From Stemphylium vesicarium (lineage: Eukaryota; Ascomycota; Dothideomycetes; Pleosporales; Pleosporaceae), in the NCBI GenBank assembly GCA_004380135.1, contig QXCR01000257.1:1-28643 (forward strand): a DNA stretch of 28,643 nt. The letters run 5' to 3'. The notes beneath the pieces are model-generated. The model worked only from the letters and a program-made list of their open reading frames with translations, was not told the DNA's origin and did not search any database. Shown here in pieces: positions 11,401 to 21,687 of the stretch (positions within the stretch are counted from its first letter, which is position 1; each line of letters opens with the position of its first letter). Both the position numbers and the translations under genes were made by a program.

Positions 11401-13744
11401 CTAACGACGCCCAACCTGTGCACGATGAAGGTAAGCCATCAAGTCTGCCCCATCCGGGTATCCAGCTTGGCGCAGAAGGTGGGAAGTCTGCTCAAACGGA
11501 GGTATCACACCATCGTCAAAGCCCGGGAGCGAGTCTTGCGCAGCGCGGTTGTCAGGGCGACGTCCTTCGGTCGGGAAGCGATACTGAGGCAGGGGCTGGC
11601 GCGGCATCGGTGGCTGTGCAGGCTCACGGACGGACTCAAGGCGAGCCATGAACTGGTTTGGCCTAGCATTTGCAGGAGTGCGAACAGGTCCAACTGCATG
11701 TCCAGCGCCATTCTGGTCGCGACGAGGATGAACTTGATGGCCGGCTGGGACAACACGGTTTGCACAAAGAACCTCCTGAATCACCGCTTCGCGTGCCATC
11801 ATCTCAGCAATGGTCTTGTCTTTCTGCGCCCCCAACTGCTTTTGACGTACGACCTCTGAGTCCATCCTGACGACCTGAGTGCGCAGCTCCATCAACTTGA
11901 GCTCGATCATGCGATGCCACGAGGTAAGCGTGCTTGCGTTCTGGTGGAATGGGGTTTCGCCATCCTCGATGTCTATAACTTGCTCGGAGACTTGCTCACC
12001 GACTGGTGACGACGGAATTTGGACACCCTTGCGGTCACCCTCAGCCTTTGCGGCGAGATGAGACTTTCCTTTCATGACTACAAGAGTGTCCATGTCCCTC
12101 AGTTTGATGTTAGGCCTGTCCCGGTCGTAGACGTCTAGCGGTGTCATGTCATAGTTGATCTCTATGTAGCGTTCTTCCTCCTCCTTTTCAATGACGTATC
12201 GGTAGATGAAGATCCAATCCACGCCGTACCGCTTGTTGCGTTGCTGGCAATATGCGTCTAGTCGAGGACCGAATTTCTGGGATGTGCGGATTGTGAGGAT
12301 GGAGAAGATGGGGTAGCTGTCAAGGCCATACGAGTTGCCGAAAATCCGCAGCCTGAAAGCGGGGTCGTTCTCGCCCGTGGGCACAGAGCGCTCCCAGGCG
12401 ACCTTTTTTGTGAGCTTCCGAGCTACAGCCTTAGGTGCACGTGGATGTTGGGTTGGCTCCGCTGATGACTGGCGAGACGGCATCCGTGATCCAGGAGCAC
12501 TCGCAACGAAGTCCTTTGCATGGCGCTCATGGGTTTGATCAGAGGACGCGGCCGTGGCACGACCTTGTTGCGATGGACCATCTGCGCCAGGGAAGTGCGA
12601 TCTCAGTCGAGGAGCCCGCGGATGGGCAGCGGGATGTCCACCAGGTTGATTCCAACTAGCTTGGGCCATGGATGTCGGGCCAGACGGCGGTACTGCAGAG
12701 ACGTTGTCTCGCAGGCTTGACGGAGCCGCATTCTGAACGCGCCGCCACTCTTGAAGCTTCTCATCTCCAGTGAAAGTTTGCGGCTGAGAAGCGCTCTGCA
12801 GGGTGATGTTATCTCGTAGATGGCTGTGTTCAATCTTGTCCTTCTTGCCAACAGGCTTCGAGCGTGGGCTGGCATCCGGAGAGGTTGTAGCTTTGCGCTT
12901 GATCGCTTCACCCTTTGCGGCTGGTAGTCTTCCAGACCGGCTCGACTTGGGACCAGTCTTGAGCGATTGCGAAGCGTCACCCGAAAGCAGCTGATAATGA
13001 ACACCGCACACAGGTCCCGTGCGCTTTGTACACGACAATCTGTTATCTAGGCAGTGCTCACATGCACCATCGACGTAGATGGCATTGCAAGCAGCGTGAC
13101 CAGACTCACAACACTCGTCGCAGACCTTCCAACAGGCGTCATTGATATGGCGCTTTTGATTTGTTAGCCTGGCTCTTTTTGAATACAATAACATTACACA
13201 CCTCTGTAGAGAACTTCTTCGATGTCTCTGCATGACAACGCGAGCAAGCGAACACGTTTCCACCGTGTTCAGCGACTCCTAGACGATCCTTTGAGCATTT
13301 GGATCGCCGCTCGCGCAGATGGCGCTGTAATCAAATCAGCGCATGAAAGATAGTGCAACAAAAACGCGAACATACTTTTAATGACTTCTCGTTGTTGTAC
13401 GACTTGTCGCAATAGCGGCACTGAAAAGTCGCATCGGAAGACTCTTCGTTTGACTGCTCGACTGCGGAGTCCGCTACATCAAGCATAGTCGAATTCTTGT
13501 CCTCGTCTTCATCTTTGTCTTCTTGCGCTTGAGGAACACCCAGAAAAGTCTCCTGATCTACAGTATCGCTTGAAGAACTCTCCGAAAGCTCAGAAAGCGA
13601 GGAGCTTTCGATCTTTGGAGGCATACTACCCGCAGAGGGTTCGTCCGTGCTGCTGTCTGTTAATACTCGTCCAACAGCATTTGACAATAGTACTTACTGG
13701 TCTGGCTGCTGGTCAGCAGCTTTGTCGGACTCCTTATTATCCAT
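11401..13744 (-). CDS. Zinc-finger/zinc-cluster protein with SUMO-like region
   Basis: Four exons: 13744-13698, 13652-13376, 13324-13202 and 13152-11401, about 732 residues. Introns are 45, 51 and 49 nt with GTAAGT, GTATGT and GTGTGT donors. After an acidic Ser-rich N-terminus come two C2HC-like fingers: C94-x2-C97-x12-H110-x7-C118 and C135-x2-C138-x12-H151-x4-C156, each split by an intron just before its RH. Next is a cysteine block C160-x2-C163-x7-C171-x8-C180-x2-C183-x6-C190, close to a Zn2Cys6 cluster. Residues of about 200-420 are low-complexity and basic. About 430-512 resembles a SUMO/Rad60 SLD beta-grasp fold (FGPRLDAYCQQRNKRYGVDW ... INYDMTPLDVYD ... DMDTLVVMK). About 559-607 is a predicted coiled coil. 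A nuclear role in transcription or SUMO-linked repair is inference; I do not recognise the family. The exon 1 acceptor has a competing AG 4 nt upstream. Confidence 0.82.
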
Positions 13745-14996
13745 CACTTAGACTGTCTCTAGTTGATTCGATTAAACAGCGTTTTTGGCGTGGAGTGGAA
13801 ATTTTCGCAACCGGGGGCGCTGATAGAAGCGAGGGCTAGGAGAACGGGCCAGCCAAGACCCTGGATTTACTTGTGAATGCTCGAGATATCGCAAGGCTGA
13901 GTCAAATGTTACGCATGCCCGTCTGTGCGTTTGCGTACGAATGCGCTTGATTCTGCCGGTGAAGTATCGAAGGGTACGCGCAGGTGGAGGCCACGTTTTG
14001 TCCCGCGGACCGATCATGAGGGAGTGAATGTGAGCATATTGCGCCATATGTTGTAACATAACTCTGCAAAAGATCTAGAGACCCACAACAGCTGATAAAG
14101 CGAATATCCACAGGGCTATGCGTGCTTAGAGGGTAACGGAAAAATGCGGTCTTGGCTAGGGCGTGCGACGATAGTGAAAGGAATGATGTACCCCTGTAAT
14201 CGGCTGTATTTCTGTGACAGATCATTGAACAACAGGTTCCAGAGTGAGGTGGTAGAGTTCAAGATCCCCGACCTCGGGACCAGATAGTGAGAGCTTTGGA
14301 AGGAAAGAACGCAATGTACGCGACGTGACAGAGGACAGAAAGATGATCCGGCAAAAAGGCAGGTTCTTATATAATGTCATGAATTGTGTTTTCTCGTGTT
14401 ATTCTCACGTGAGGTTCCTCATCTGCTATATAGCCAGCCCACGTCCACATTCGCGTAGGAAGGAACGATTTATTGTCGCGACAGTGGACAGATTAGCTAC
14501 GCGTAGAACTTAGACCTTGGCTAGCTATTGAAACTCATGAATGTCTCAGAACCCATATCAGCCATCATTAGCATGACCGCGACAGGACGAAAGTTGGTGG
14601 TGGTGGTGGTGGTGGTATAAAGCTCGAATAGCTGCAAAGATGGGCTGACGTCCTGCCCCACTTCCCGGCCTCGTTCGTCATCCCTTCCCAACCCGCATCG
14701 CACTATTCTTTCGGAACGAGAACGACTATGTTCCGCGCAATCAACACCAACATCGGAATCAACAATCTACGATTCAACTCCAGTGTGAAGACAGGATGCC
14801 CATGAACTGCGCACGCTTCGAAGATAGGTACCAGATCTAGGCCCAGATTCGGCTAATTCGCCTACATGGGCCTCGTTGATCACATGTCAACTTCCCGAAC
14901 TGAAGTTCTACCATTATCAAAGTCCATTCATCTATAGTTTCTAGATCCTTCAACCCACTAGTCAGCCCCGTTGGCGATGAGACAGAGTTGACAATC
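13745..14996. promoter_or_regulatory. Divergent upstream region, zinc-finger gene / HET 2
   Basis: About 1.25 kb between two divergently transcribed genes. It contains short spurious frames and a (TGG)7 tract at 14595-14616 and no domain-bearing ORF. tataaag follows the repeat directly (about 14616-14622), but it is nearly 380 nt from the HET 2 start. I see no RNA gene. Confidence 0.5.
14595..14616. repeat. (TGG)7 microsatellite
   Basis: A 22-nt perfect TGG/GGT run lies in the non-coding space upstream of the second HET gene. It is a length-variable candidate between strains. Confidence 0.9.
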
Positions 14997-16989
14997 ATGG
15001 CGACCTCACGTAGGCCTTCTAACCACCCAAGTCTCCCCAGCACATCTAACCCACCCAGCAGCACTCCAACGCCCCCTCAGCCGCGAAATTCGTGTCCTAG
15101 ACCTCCTCCCCGACCTCGTCTCCTCTCCCATTCACTGCACCCTCCGAATCGTCAATCTCGACGCCTCGGACATCGCCTACGAAGCCCTATCCTACGTCTG
15201 GGGCTCACCCACCTCACGAAAGAAAACCATACAAATTTCAAACGCGCCCATTGAAATCACACCCAACCTGTACAACGCACTTGTACGTCTCCGGGATCCC
15301 ATGAAAAAGAGGGTGTTGTGGGTCGACCAGATATGCATTAACCAGTGGGATGTAGAAGAGAAGGCTACCCAGGTAGCCATGATGCGGGATATTTACAGGA
15401 AATGCAGGCATTGCGTGATCTGGCTGGGTGAGGTTCCGTACGAAGAGTATGAGATATGTGACGTGGATGGGAAAGCTGTGTTCGATTTCCTCAGGAGTAT
15501 GGCAAGTGGGTGGGATCAACGTATCTCAGCAACTGACGATTACATGACCCATGTACAGAATGCGTATGCGGATACCCTGCCCACCCTATTCCAGTCCAAC
15601 GATGCAGGGGCAGCGGCGCGTAGAGCCTTCGCTGCGTTTGCTATGTACGGCAATCCATGGGTAAGTTCCGAATGTACGAAGTGCATGTGAGACAAATACG
15701 CTGACTTCGTATCCTCAACTTTGCAGTGGGAGCGAGTGTGGACGATCCAGGAATCCATCCTACCCCAAACCGCAACATTTCTCTGGGGTCCGCTCTCCGT
15801 ATCCCGACAAGACGTATTCGACACTGTGCAGCGCTTACGCAGCGATCGCCTTCGTTTTCTTCCGCTCGACTTTCAGAAGAAAAGAGTGGCTCACACACCG
15901 CTGCTGCGGAGCTTGTTTTACCCCATCTTCGGCTTCTTGCGCTCGCGCGAGGGAGAGGCAGAGCTGGATACGTTTATGCGCTGGCGGCATAGAAAGGCTA
16001 CTGATCCCCGTGATAAAGTGTACGCGCTGCTGGGACTGCTGCCGCCGAAACCGGGGGTTGCGATCCTTCCGCATGCGTCGGCATGTAGTTATTCGACTCC
16101 GGCGCCAATTTTGTTTGCAAAAGCAACGCGGGACTTGCTGATCGCGGAAAGGCATCTTAGGGCTTTGGTTGCGTCCTGCGAGATGCCGCATATTACGCCT
16201 GGCTTACCGACTTGGGCTATTGATTTTGCGTGCTCGAATCGGGTTGGGAAGCGCCAGTTACGATGGTGGAATCATTCGCATCGGTACAGGGAGTTCAGCG
16301 CATGTGGGTCTGATGCCGAGCGGAAGAATCTCGTCGATACTGCATCAGATATTCATGATCGGAGCGATTGGAGGATTCTGTGTCTGGAAGGCGTTCTAGT
16401 CGACACAGTATCTCTGGTAAACAGCATATATACCGTCTCAGACGACACCGATCTCGACTACCAACAAATCTCTTCAACGATATCCAGCGCAGAACATCTC
16501 CTCCAGTCATACCTCGCTTCAAACCCTGACCTGGATACTCACCCCGGAGGCGACGCGTACCCAACTGCCCTATGGCGAACGCTTATCGGCGACCTCATCA
16601 TGGCTGAATACCCCCTCAGACGCGCGGAGGAATCGGACGGCGAGGGCTACCCTGCACTGCGCAATGCGCTTGCAAATATTGATTCCCAAAAGTCGAGCTT
16701 TATACTAGGACATCATGGCCAGCAGAATCCGCTGTTCCAGTCGCTTTGTGGTATGGTCCCCAACCATTCTTTCTTCATCACAGAGAAAGGGTATCTTGGT
16801 ATGGGTCCGCCTGATACGCGGCCCGGCGACCAGGTCTGGGTCTTCAATGGGGGCAACGTACCTTTCGTCTCGCGCGAGAGATTGCAAGGTGATGGAATTC
16901 ATCTCGTAGGCGATGCTTACGTACATGGGATCATGAATGGTCAAGCAGTAGCTGGTGAACACGACTTGCGGACTGTTCGCATTTACTAA
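14997..16989 (+). CDS. HET-domain protein 2
   Basis: Exons 14997-15009, 15059-15660 and 15727-16989 give about 625 residues. The HET frame has no ATG of its own upstream. The ATG at 14997 joins it if a 49-nt intron (GTAGGC donor, atctaacc branch, cccag acceptor) is removed, giving MATSPALQRPLSREIRVLDL. A second AG 3 nt downstream (cagcag) would drop one residue. HET blocks are YEALSYVWG (from residue 45), RVLWVDQICINQ and YRKCRHCVIWLGEV. After the 66-nt second intron come NPW-WERVWTIQE and KATDPRDKVYALLGLL. The C-terminal third keeps RPGDQVWVFNGG and GDAYVHGIMNG, typical of long HET proteins. It is full length with no breaks. It would act in fusion-triggered incompatibility or immunity if active. 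Unlike HET 1 it starts close to the core domain and lacks the LCEKC lead, so the two are from different HET subfamilies. Confidence 0.88.
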
Positions 16990-17358
16990 TACGGGATATC
17001 AAAGTTTACCTCCCAGTACTACCTGACCAGCAAGGCACGACGATGCAATGAATTAAGTAATGGATTTTATGTGCCAAACAATGCCGCTAACCCAGACACC
17101 TTGCTAGCAAAAGCAGGTTTCGACGGACGGACAAAACAAACAATACGCATACACAAGATCAGCTTCTCTATCGTCACACAGACTCCTGCTTTTCCTGACC
17201 ACATTCGTCTAATCAGACATGAACACCTAGGCTCCCGGGCGGGCTATCCAAACGGGGGCTTCTTCACGACACCTTGATGTGTTATCAGATGGATATAATC
17301 CTCGTTCAGCTTTCTAATATTGTCAGCACCGAGCGTGCGAAAGTCGAGGTCTCGAAAA
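16990..17358. other. Convergent 3' intergenic region
   Basis: 369 nt between the HET 2 stop and the coronin stop, holding both 3' UTRs. I see no gene or clear hairpin. Open frames crossing it are short. Confidence 0.6.
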
Positions 17359-19527
17359 TCAAGACCTAGCTTCCTCAAGCTCGAGCTCAAGCTGCCGGAT
17401 GCGCTCGTCCTTTTCGCGGGCCGAGGGTTCTGAAGTGGCAACCTTGGACTTGAGTTGGGAGACTTCCCGCAGCAGGATGGCGATCTGGTCGGACTGATCC
17501 GACATGACCCTGTTTTGCTGCTCAAGCTGAGACTTGATGTCGCCTAGTGCGTCGCGGAGAGCAGAGGCAGGACCACCGGAGCTGGGAGCGGAGGTTGGAG
17601 CAGATGTAGCTGCAGGCGCGGGTGTAGGTTCAGCGGGAGTGGCGGGCTTAGACTGAGAAGGCGTCGTCGTCTGGCTAGTAGACGGCTTCGCGGATTCGGG
17701 CTCCTTTGTCATGACAGGGCCCCTGGTCTTCTCTTCTTGGCGCGCGGCAGTAAATGTACGGCGCTCTGCGGGCTTGGAGATCTCCTCAAAGCTAGATGCG
17801 CTCTCGTTGTCCGAAGTAGTGTCCTTGTCGGCGTACTTGGAAGCTGCAGAAGCCATGGAGTCCTTGTTGTCCTTCATTGATGGTGGCGGCCCACGTGAAG
17901 CTACCGGCGCTTGTGTAGGCTCTGGTGCTGGCTTGGGTGGTTCGGTCTTGACAGGTGCGGGCTGGCCGGTTGCGGGCTTCGAAGGCTTGTAGTCGCTCTC
18001 GACCTCCTTGGGTGCCTCACCCACGTATACGCTCTCGAGTGAAATCTTGGGCGGCATTGCGGTCTTACCGCTGAACCACTCCTTGGCTGAGACACCGGGC
18101 TTGAGACCGTTGGTGGGCGGGTAGATGTCGCTCTGGAACATCTCGGATCGGCGGGGTACGATGAAAGATACGGGCTCGACGTAGGCATCGTTGACGGTCT
18201 TGAAGCAGCGGAGGACTTCGTTCTCGTGCAGATTGATACCCCGCTTGGGAAGGAAGGCGATACCGCGCTGAGGGTCGCCAGACTTGTACTCTGAGAGATA
18301 CTCGAACTTGTCGTTTTCGTATTCGTAGTAGCGGATGTTGCCGTCACTGTCATAGTTAGTAGCGTACTTGCAGAGAGGTCAAGAGTACATACCCTTTGCC
18401 GGCCAGGTACAAGCACTGAGTGCCATCGTCCCAGAAAGGCATGCAAACACCGGAAATGGAGTCGAGGATCTGGAAGCCGCCAATGGGCTCGGCAGGGTTG
18501 CGCGGGTCCCAGAGACCAAGCTGGCGATCGCTCATCTTGGAGAAACCAGTCGTCGCAAAGCGATCAGTCTCGCCCATCCATACAGCACGGCTGTTCTTGG
18601 CGCCAGGGTGTCCGGGCACCTCTTGCGCGGGCCTTTCCTGACGCACATCCCAGACGCGGATCTTCTTGTCTCGGCTGGTGGTAACGAGCAGTGATCCGTC
18701 GGCGCTCCAGGACAGTGACTGGACGATGTCGTTGTGCCTGAGGGTAAGTTGGGGCGCACCAGCCTCGACATCCCAGAGCTTCACGGTGTAGTCGCCAGAT
18801 GCGCTAGCAAGGACGTTCTCTGCGGCGGTGTTGAAGAGGACGTGGCCAACTTTCCTGTAGGAGGGTTAGGTATGATTTCGGACGGAAGCGCTCAGTCGCA
18901 CCTCATGTGGCCGCTCAGCTTCGCGACAGGAGCAACATCGGCGGGCTCCTCAGCGTCGGTGTGCAGCGTGAAGCCTTCAGGCACCTTCCAGATGAAGACC
19001 TTGCCATCGTCCGAGGCGGAGGAGATGAGCGAGTCGTTGAAGGGAGACCTGGGAATAGTCAGCAAGCTGCATCTACCCTTTTGTATCATGTGCGACCATA
19101 CCAGTCGGTGTCGAGGACAGCAGCAGTGTGGCCGCGGAAAAGAGGTAGCTGGTCGGGAGCTCGGCCGCGCTCGTTGATGGGGATAACGGCAAAGGCGCCA
19201 CCACCGCTAGCCTCCCAGTTGACAGAGATGTACTCAGGGTTGGCCTAAAGAGGGGTGAGTGGTTGTGTAACAAGGTCGCGTGTGCGGATGGGCTGACCTT
19301 GATCAGGTTGGTATCCCAAGCATTCTTGGTGATGCGGAGGTTATCGTAGCATTGTTCCTATCACATGTCTCAATATCTACAGATACACCCGATGGTGTTG
19401 CTATGGTACCTTTTTGCTGCCTTTACCAAAGACATGGCCTAGTTGCCCTTGTTAGCATCGTAAGCTGAGCTGGCACTGGGCATCAACACTCACGATACTT
19501 GGAAGCGCGCACGAATCGGCCTGCCAT
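17359..19527 (-). CDS. crn1: Coronin, WD40 actin-binding protein
   Basis: Seven exons: 19527-19494, 19438-19410, 19357-19298, 19244-19102, 19048-18902, 18854-18393 and 18346-17359. Together they encode 620 residues; the six introns are 46-55 nt. The N-terminus MAGRFVRASKYRHVFGKGSK is the DUF1899 signature of coronins. WD repeats follow, for example LFRGHTAAVLDTDWSPFND, DYTVKLWDVEAG and RDKKIRVWDVR. After the propeller comes the coronin-specific DUF1900 region (FLPKRGINLHENEVLRCFK, DIYPPTNGLKPGVSAKEWFSG). A Pro/Ala/Thr/Ser-rich linker spans roughly residues 400-550, and a C-terminal coiled coil spans about 555-620 for oligomerisation. Coronins bind F-actin and regulate Arp2/3 and cofilin at cortical patches and hyphal tips. 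All splice joins preserve frame and family motifs, so the model is firm; the GTACCA and GTGCGA donors are the least regular. Confidence 0.95.
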
Positions 19528-20008
19528 TGTTGCGAGTTGTTATGACCGGAGTGATGACGAGTGTAAGAATGATAGACACTCAGGCCTCGGGACGTTGGGC
19601 TATAAGAGGCGCTGAGGGTGATGAGAGGGCAATGCGACGGTTTCGAGCGCGTGTTTCGCCTTGGGACGCTGTCGCCCCAGTGAACCCGTCGTCAGCGCCT
19701 TGGCAGGTGGACCCTGGATGGCCGCTGCAATCTCGCCAGCGGTCCCTGGCCTCTTCACCTCCACCACTCCACTGCCACTCCACCATGCTGCAGCTGTTCA
19801 TGCGGCCAACGGTCGCTTCGTCGGCTGGCAGCTATGGGTTCGCAGGTGATCTTCAGCTAGTCGTTTCTAGCACACAGAGGCTTGACATGGTGAACATTTT
19901 GGACAGCGCACGCTTTCTTTTTCACATTATTGCTAATCTGCATTGCGCCAAGTATCCATACTATGTTCATGATAAAAAAGAATACCTGGCTCTCCTATGA
20001 TAACAGCC
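19528..20008. promoter_or_regulatory. Coronin upstream region
   Basis: About 480 nt holding the coronin promoter and the 3' UTR of the upstream minus-strand gene. Overlapping plus and minus frames of up to 157 codons have no domain and probably reflect chance open frames in GC-rich DNA. Confidence 0.5.
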
Positions 20009-20710
20009 TTACATGTCTTCGAGCACCCTTCTGCCAGCCCGGGCTTCGACCATGCCCAGCTCTTCGCATTGGCCCCTCAACCATATCGCCCAGTCGTTGT
20101 TGCCAGCCTGCAGAACCACGTTCTCATCTGGGTAGACAGCCCACTGAATGCCAGAAAGAGCTTTGTCTACCCCCTTGTTGAAGAGCTGCGTGTGCTCCTT
20201 GTCCCAAGCCTGGAAGACGTCGCAGAGCTGTTCGCGAACATATTCCTTGTAGGCAGTACCGACAATGTGCGTGTATCGTTCCATGTACTTGCGGCGCGGT
20301 CGTCGGCTTTTGCGATCGACAGCTTGGTCATTCGGGAACTTTTCGGAGCATCCATCCGTGAGGCGTAGGTGGGCAACGTACTGGTCAATGGCCTCTACGA
20401 ACCCAGTAGCCCATGACAACGCGGCCGGTGGTTTATTCTGGAACTCAACTGCGTTCTCCAGATGTGTCGATAGGAGCGGTAGGATGTAGTAGAGCATTGT
20501 ACCCAGGGCCATGCCCATGTCGAATGGCCGGTCGACTTTACTTCGGGCTTTGGCGATGACTGCCGGAATTTCGAAAGTGTAGCCCATCTTCTTGATTGCA
20601 GTAGGGTTGAACCCGAAATTTTTGTTACGTTTGGGTGTCTGCTCTGGTGAGTCGGCAGAATCCGAATCGGGCGCTGGCCGTTTTGTATGCTGTACGTCCA
20701 TGCCTGCCAT
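20009..20710 (-). CDS. Unrecognised 233-residue protein
   Basis: One uninterrupted frame from ATG to TAA. The N-terminus is polar and Ser/Asp/Pro-rich with two basic patches (HTKRPAPDSDSADSPEQTPK, then RNKNFGFNP), which could be a bipartite nuclear localisation signal. There is no signal peptide. A hydrophobic stretch MGMALGTMLYYILPLLSTHL (about residues 65-84) may be a buried helix or a weak membrane segment. A basic cluster DRKSRRPRRKYMERY lies mid-protein. The C-terminal half is helical and aromatic (VFQAWDKEHTQLFNKG, NNDWAIWLRGQCEELG). An alternative start two codons in (MDVQHTK) is possible. I do not recognise the family, and no function is assigned. Composition is balanced and the frame is long, so it is likely a real gene; it is divergent from the small membrane protein at 21166. 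Confidence 0.7.
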   Translation of the reverse strand: MAGMDVQHTKRPAPDSDSADSPEQTPKRNKNFGFNPTAIKKMGYTFEIPAVIAKARSKVDRPFDMGMALGTMLYYILPLLSTHLENAVEFQNKPPAALSWATGFVEAIDQYVAHLRLTDGCSEKFPNDQAVDRKSRRPRRKYMERYTHIVGTAYKEYVREQLCDVFQAWDKEHTQLFNKGVDKALSGIQWAVYPDENVVLQAGNNDWAIWLRGQCEELGMVEARAGRRVLEDM

Positions 20711-21165
20711 TGTGGGAGTCGAAGTAAGTATCGTACTCTATTTGGATAGGTAAAGTAAGTAGTTGAAGAACCGGAGTGACGACAGGCAGTGTACCTTCTG
20801 GCGCTGTTTGCACCGACTGCAGACCGCATTTTTATTCCTTCACAATGTGCGGAAACATACAATCGCTTTGTTAAGGTGAATGTCTCATTCTGTCTTCGAT
20901 GGCATGGTGACTCACTCTTGGAGTCATTGTGAGCTTTCAAGGCTGCTCGTAGGCATGAGGCAGACTGGATGGTACCTCGCGTATGCACAGTAACCAGTCA
21001 CTGCATCCTTGCGCCACCACCGAACAGCCACACTTCGCGCAAAAGTCAGCCCCAGCCCCAACACTGCTGTCTTCAGCCTGACTACCTGGTGTTTAAAGGC
21101 GCCCCCACTTCCTGCAATGGACAATAAAACTTTTACGCCTTAAACTCAACGTCTGGTACGCTGTC
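20711..21165. promoter_or_regulatory. Divergent upstream region
   Basis: 455 nt between the 233-residue gene and the small membrane-protein gene, holding both promoters. No named motif was identified. The antisense frame at 20395-20988 overlaps the coding gene and is a shadow. Confidence 0.45.
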
Positions 21166-21687
21166 ATGGCCTCAAGAACGCCCTGCACCTGTACAAGTGA
21201 GACTGCCGATAGCGCACTTTCTATCACCGCCAACATCATTTCTGTCATCACCTTGGCCTATGTCCTGCTGGTCGGTATCGGGTATCGAGTCGCAGTGCAT
21301 CAGCGGAGGAATAGACAAACAGTCGATCTAAGCAAAGACATTGAGGAACTGCAACTCAAGCTTCAGCGCCTCCCCAAAGATGAAGACTTCTTGAGATTTG
21401 CAGCTGATTTCAGCACAGGACGATCGAGTATAGAGCAACACCTAGAACGACTATCGCGGGAAGTTCAGAAAATTGAAGACACCAGCCAGGGATGGCATCT
21501 GATCTGGCAGGAGTTGAGATATTCACACAGGCGTGAACGATGCATGGAAGATTTGTCAAGACTTGAATACGATGCAGATTTCATGCTTACTATCGCGTGA
21601 GTCTCAAACCATCTTCGTATGCCACCCTGCATGCTCACACATCTTTATAGCTCACTACAGATTGACACGTTGAGGTGTCCCAAATGA
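21166..21687 (+). CDS. Small single-span membrane protein, coiled-coil tail
   Basis: Exon 1 is 21166-21596; a 54-nt intron (GTGAGT...ttatag, 21597-21650) leads to a 37-nt terminal exon ending at 21687, giving 155 residues. Without splicing the frame ends at 21600 with 144 residues. The spliced end reads MLTIASLQIDTLRCPK. After a short Cys/Thr-rich N-terminus (MASRTPCTCTSETADS) a transmembrane helix covers about residues 17-41 (ITANIISVITLAYVLLVGIG). A basic RRNRQ follows, so the tail is probably cytosolic. Residues of about 50-130 are charged and heptad-rich (DLSKDIEELQLKLQRLPKDE, IEQHLERLSREVQKIED), suggesting a coiled coil. I do not know its function. The positive-inside pattern and clean splice signals argue that it is real. 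It could also be the anchor part of a longer gene, but no further exon was found. Confidence 0.65.

Noticed and set aside
11194..11859. 221-codon plus-strand frame
   Set aside because: Largely antisense to the zinc-finger gene, no domain; the spliced minus-strand model explains the coding signal.
17244..17400. Alternative C-terminal reading frame at the end of coronin
   Set aside because: An open frame continues past the coronin stop in another frame, but the coiled coil ends naturally at the called stop and no splice pair links to the other frame.
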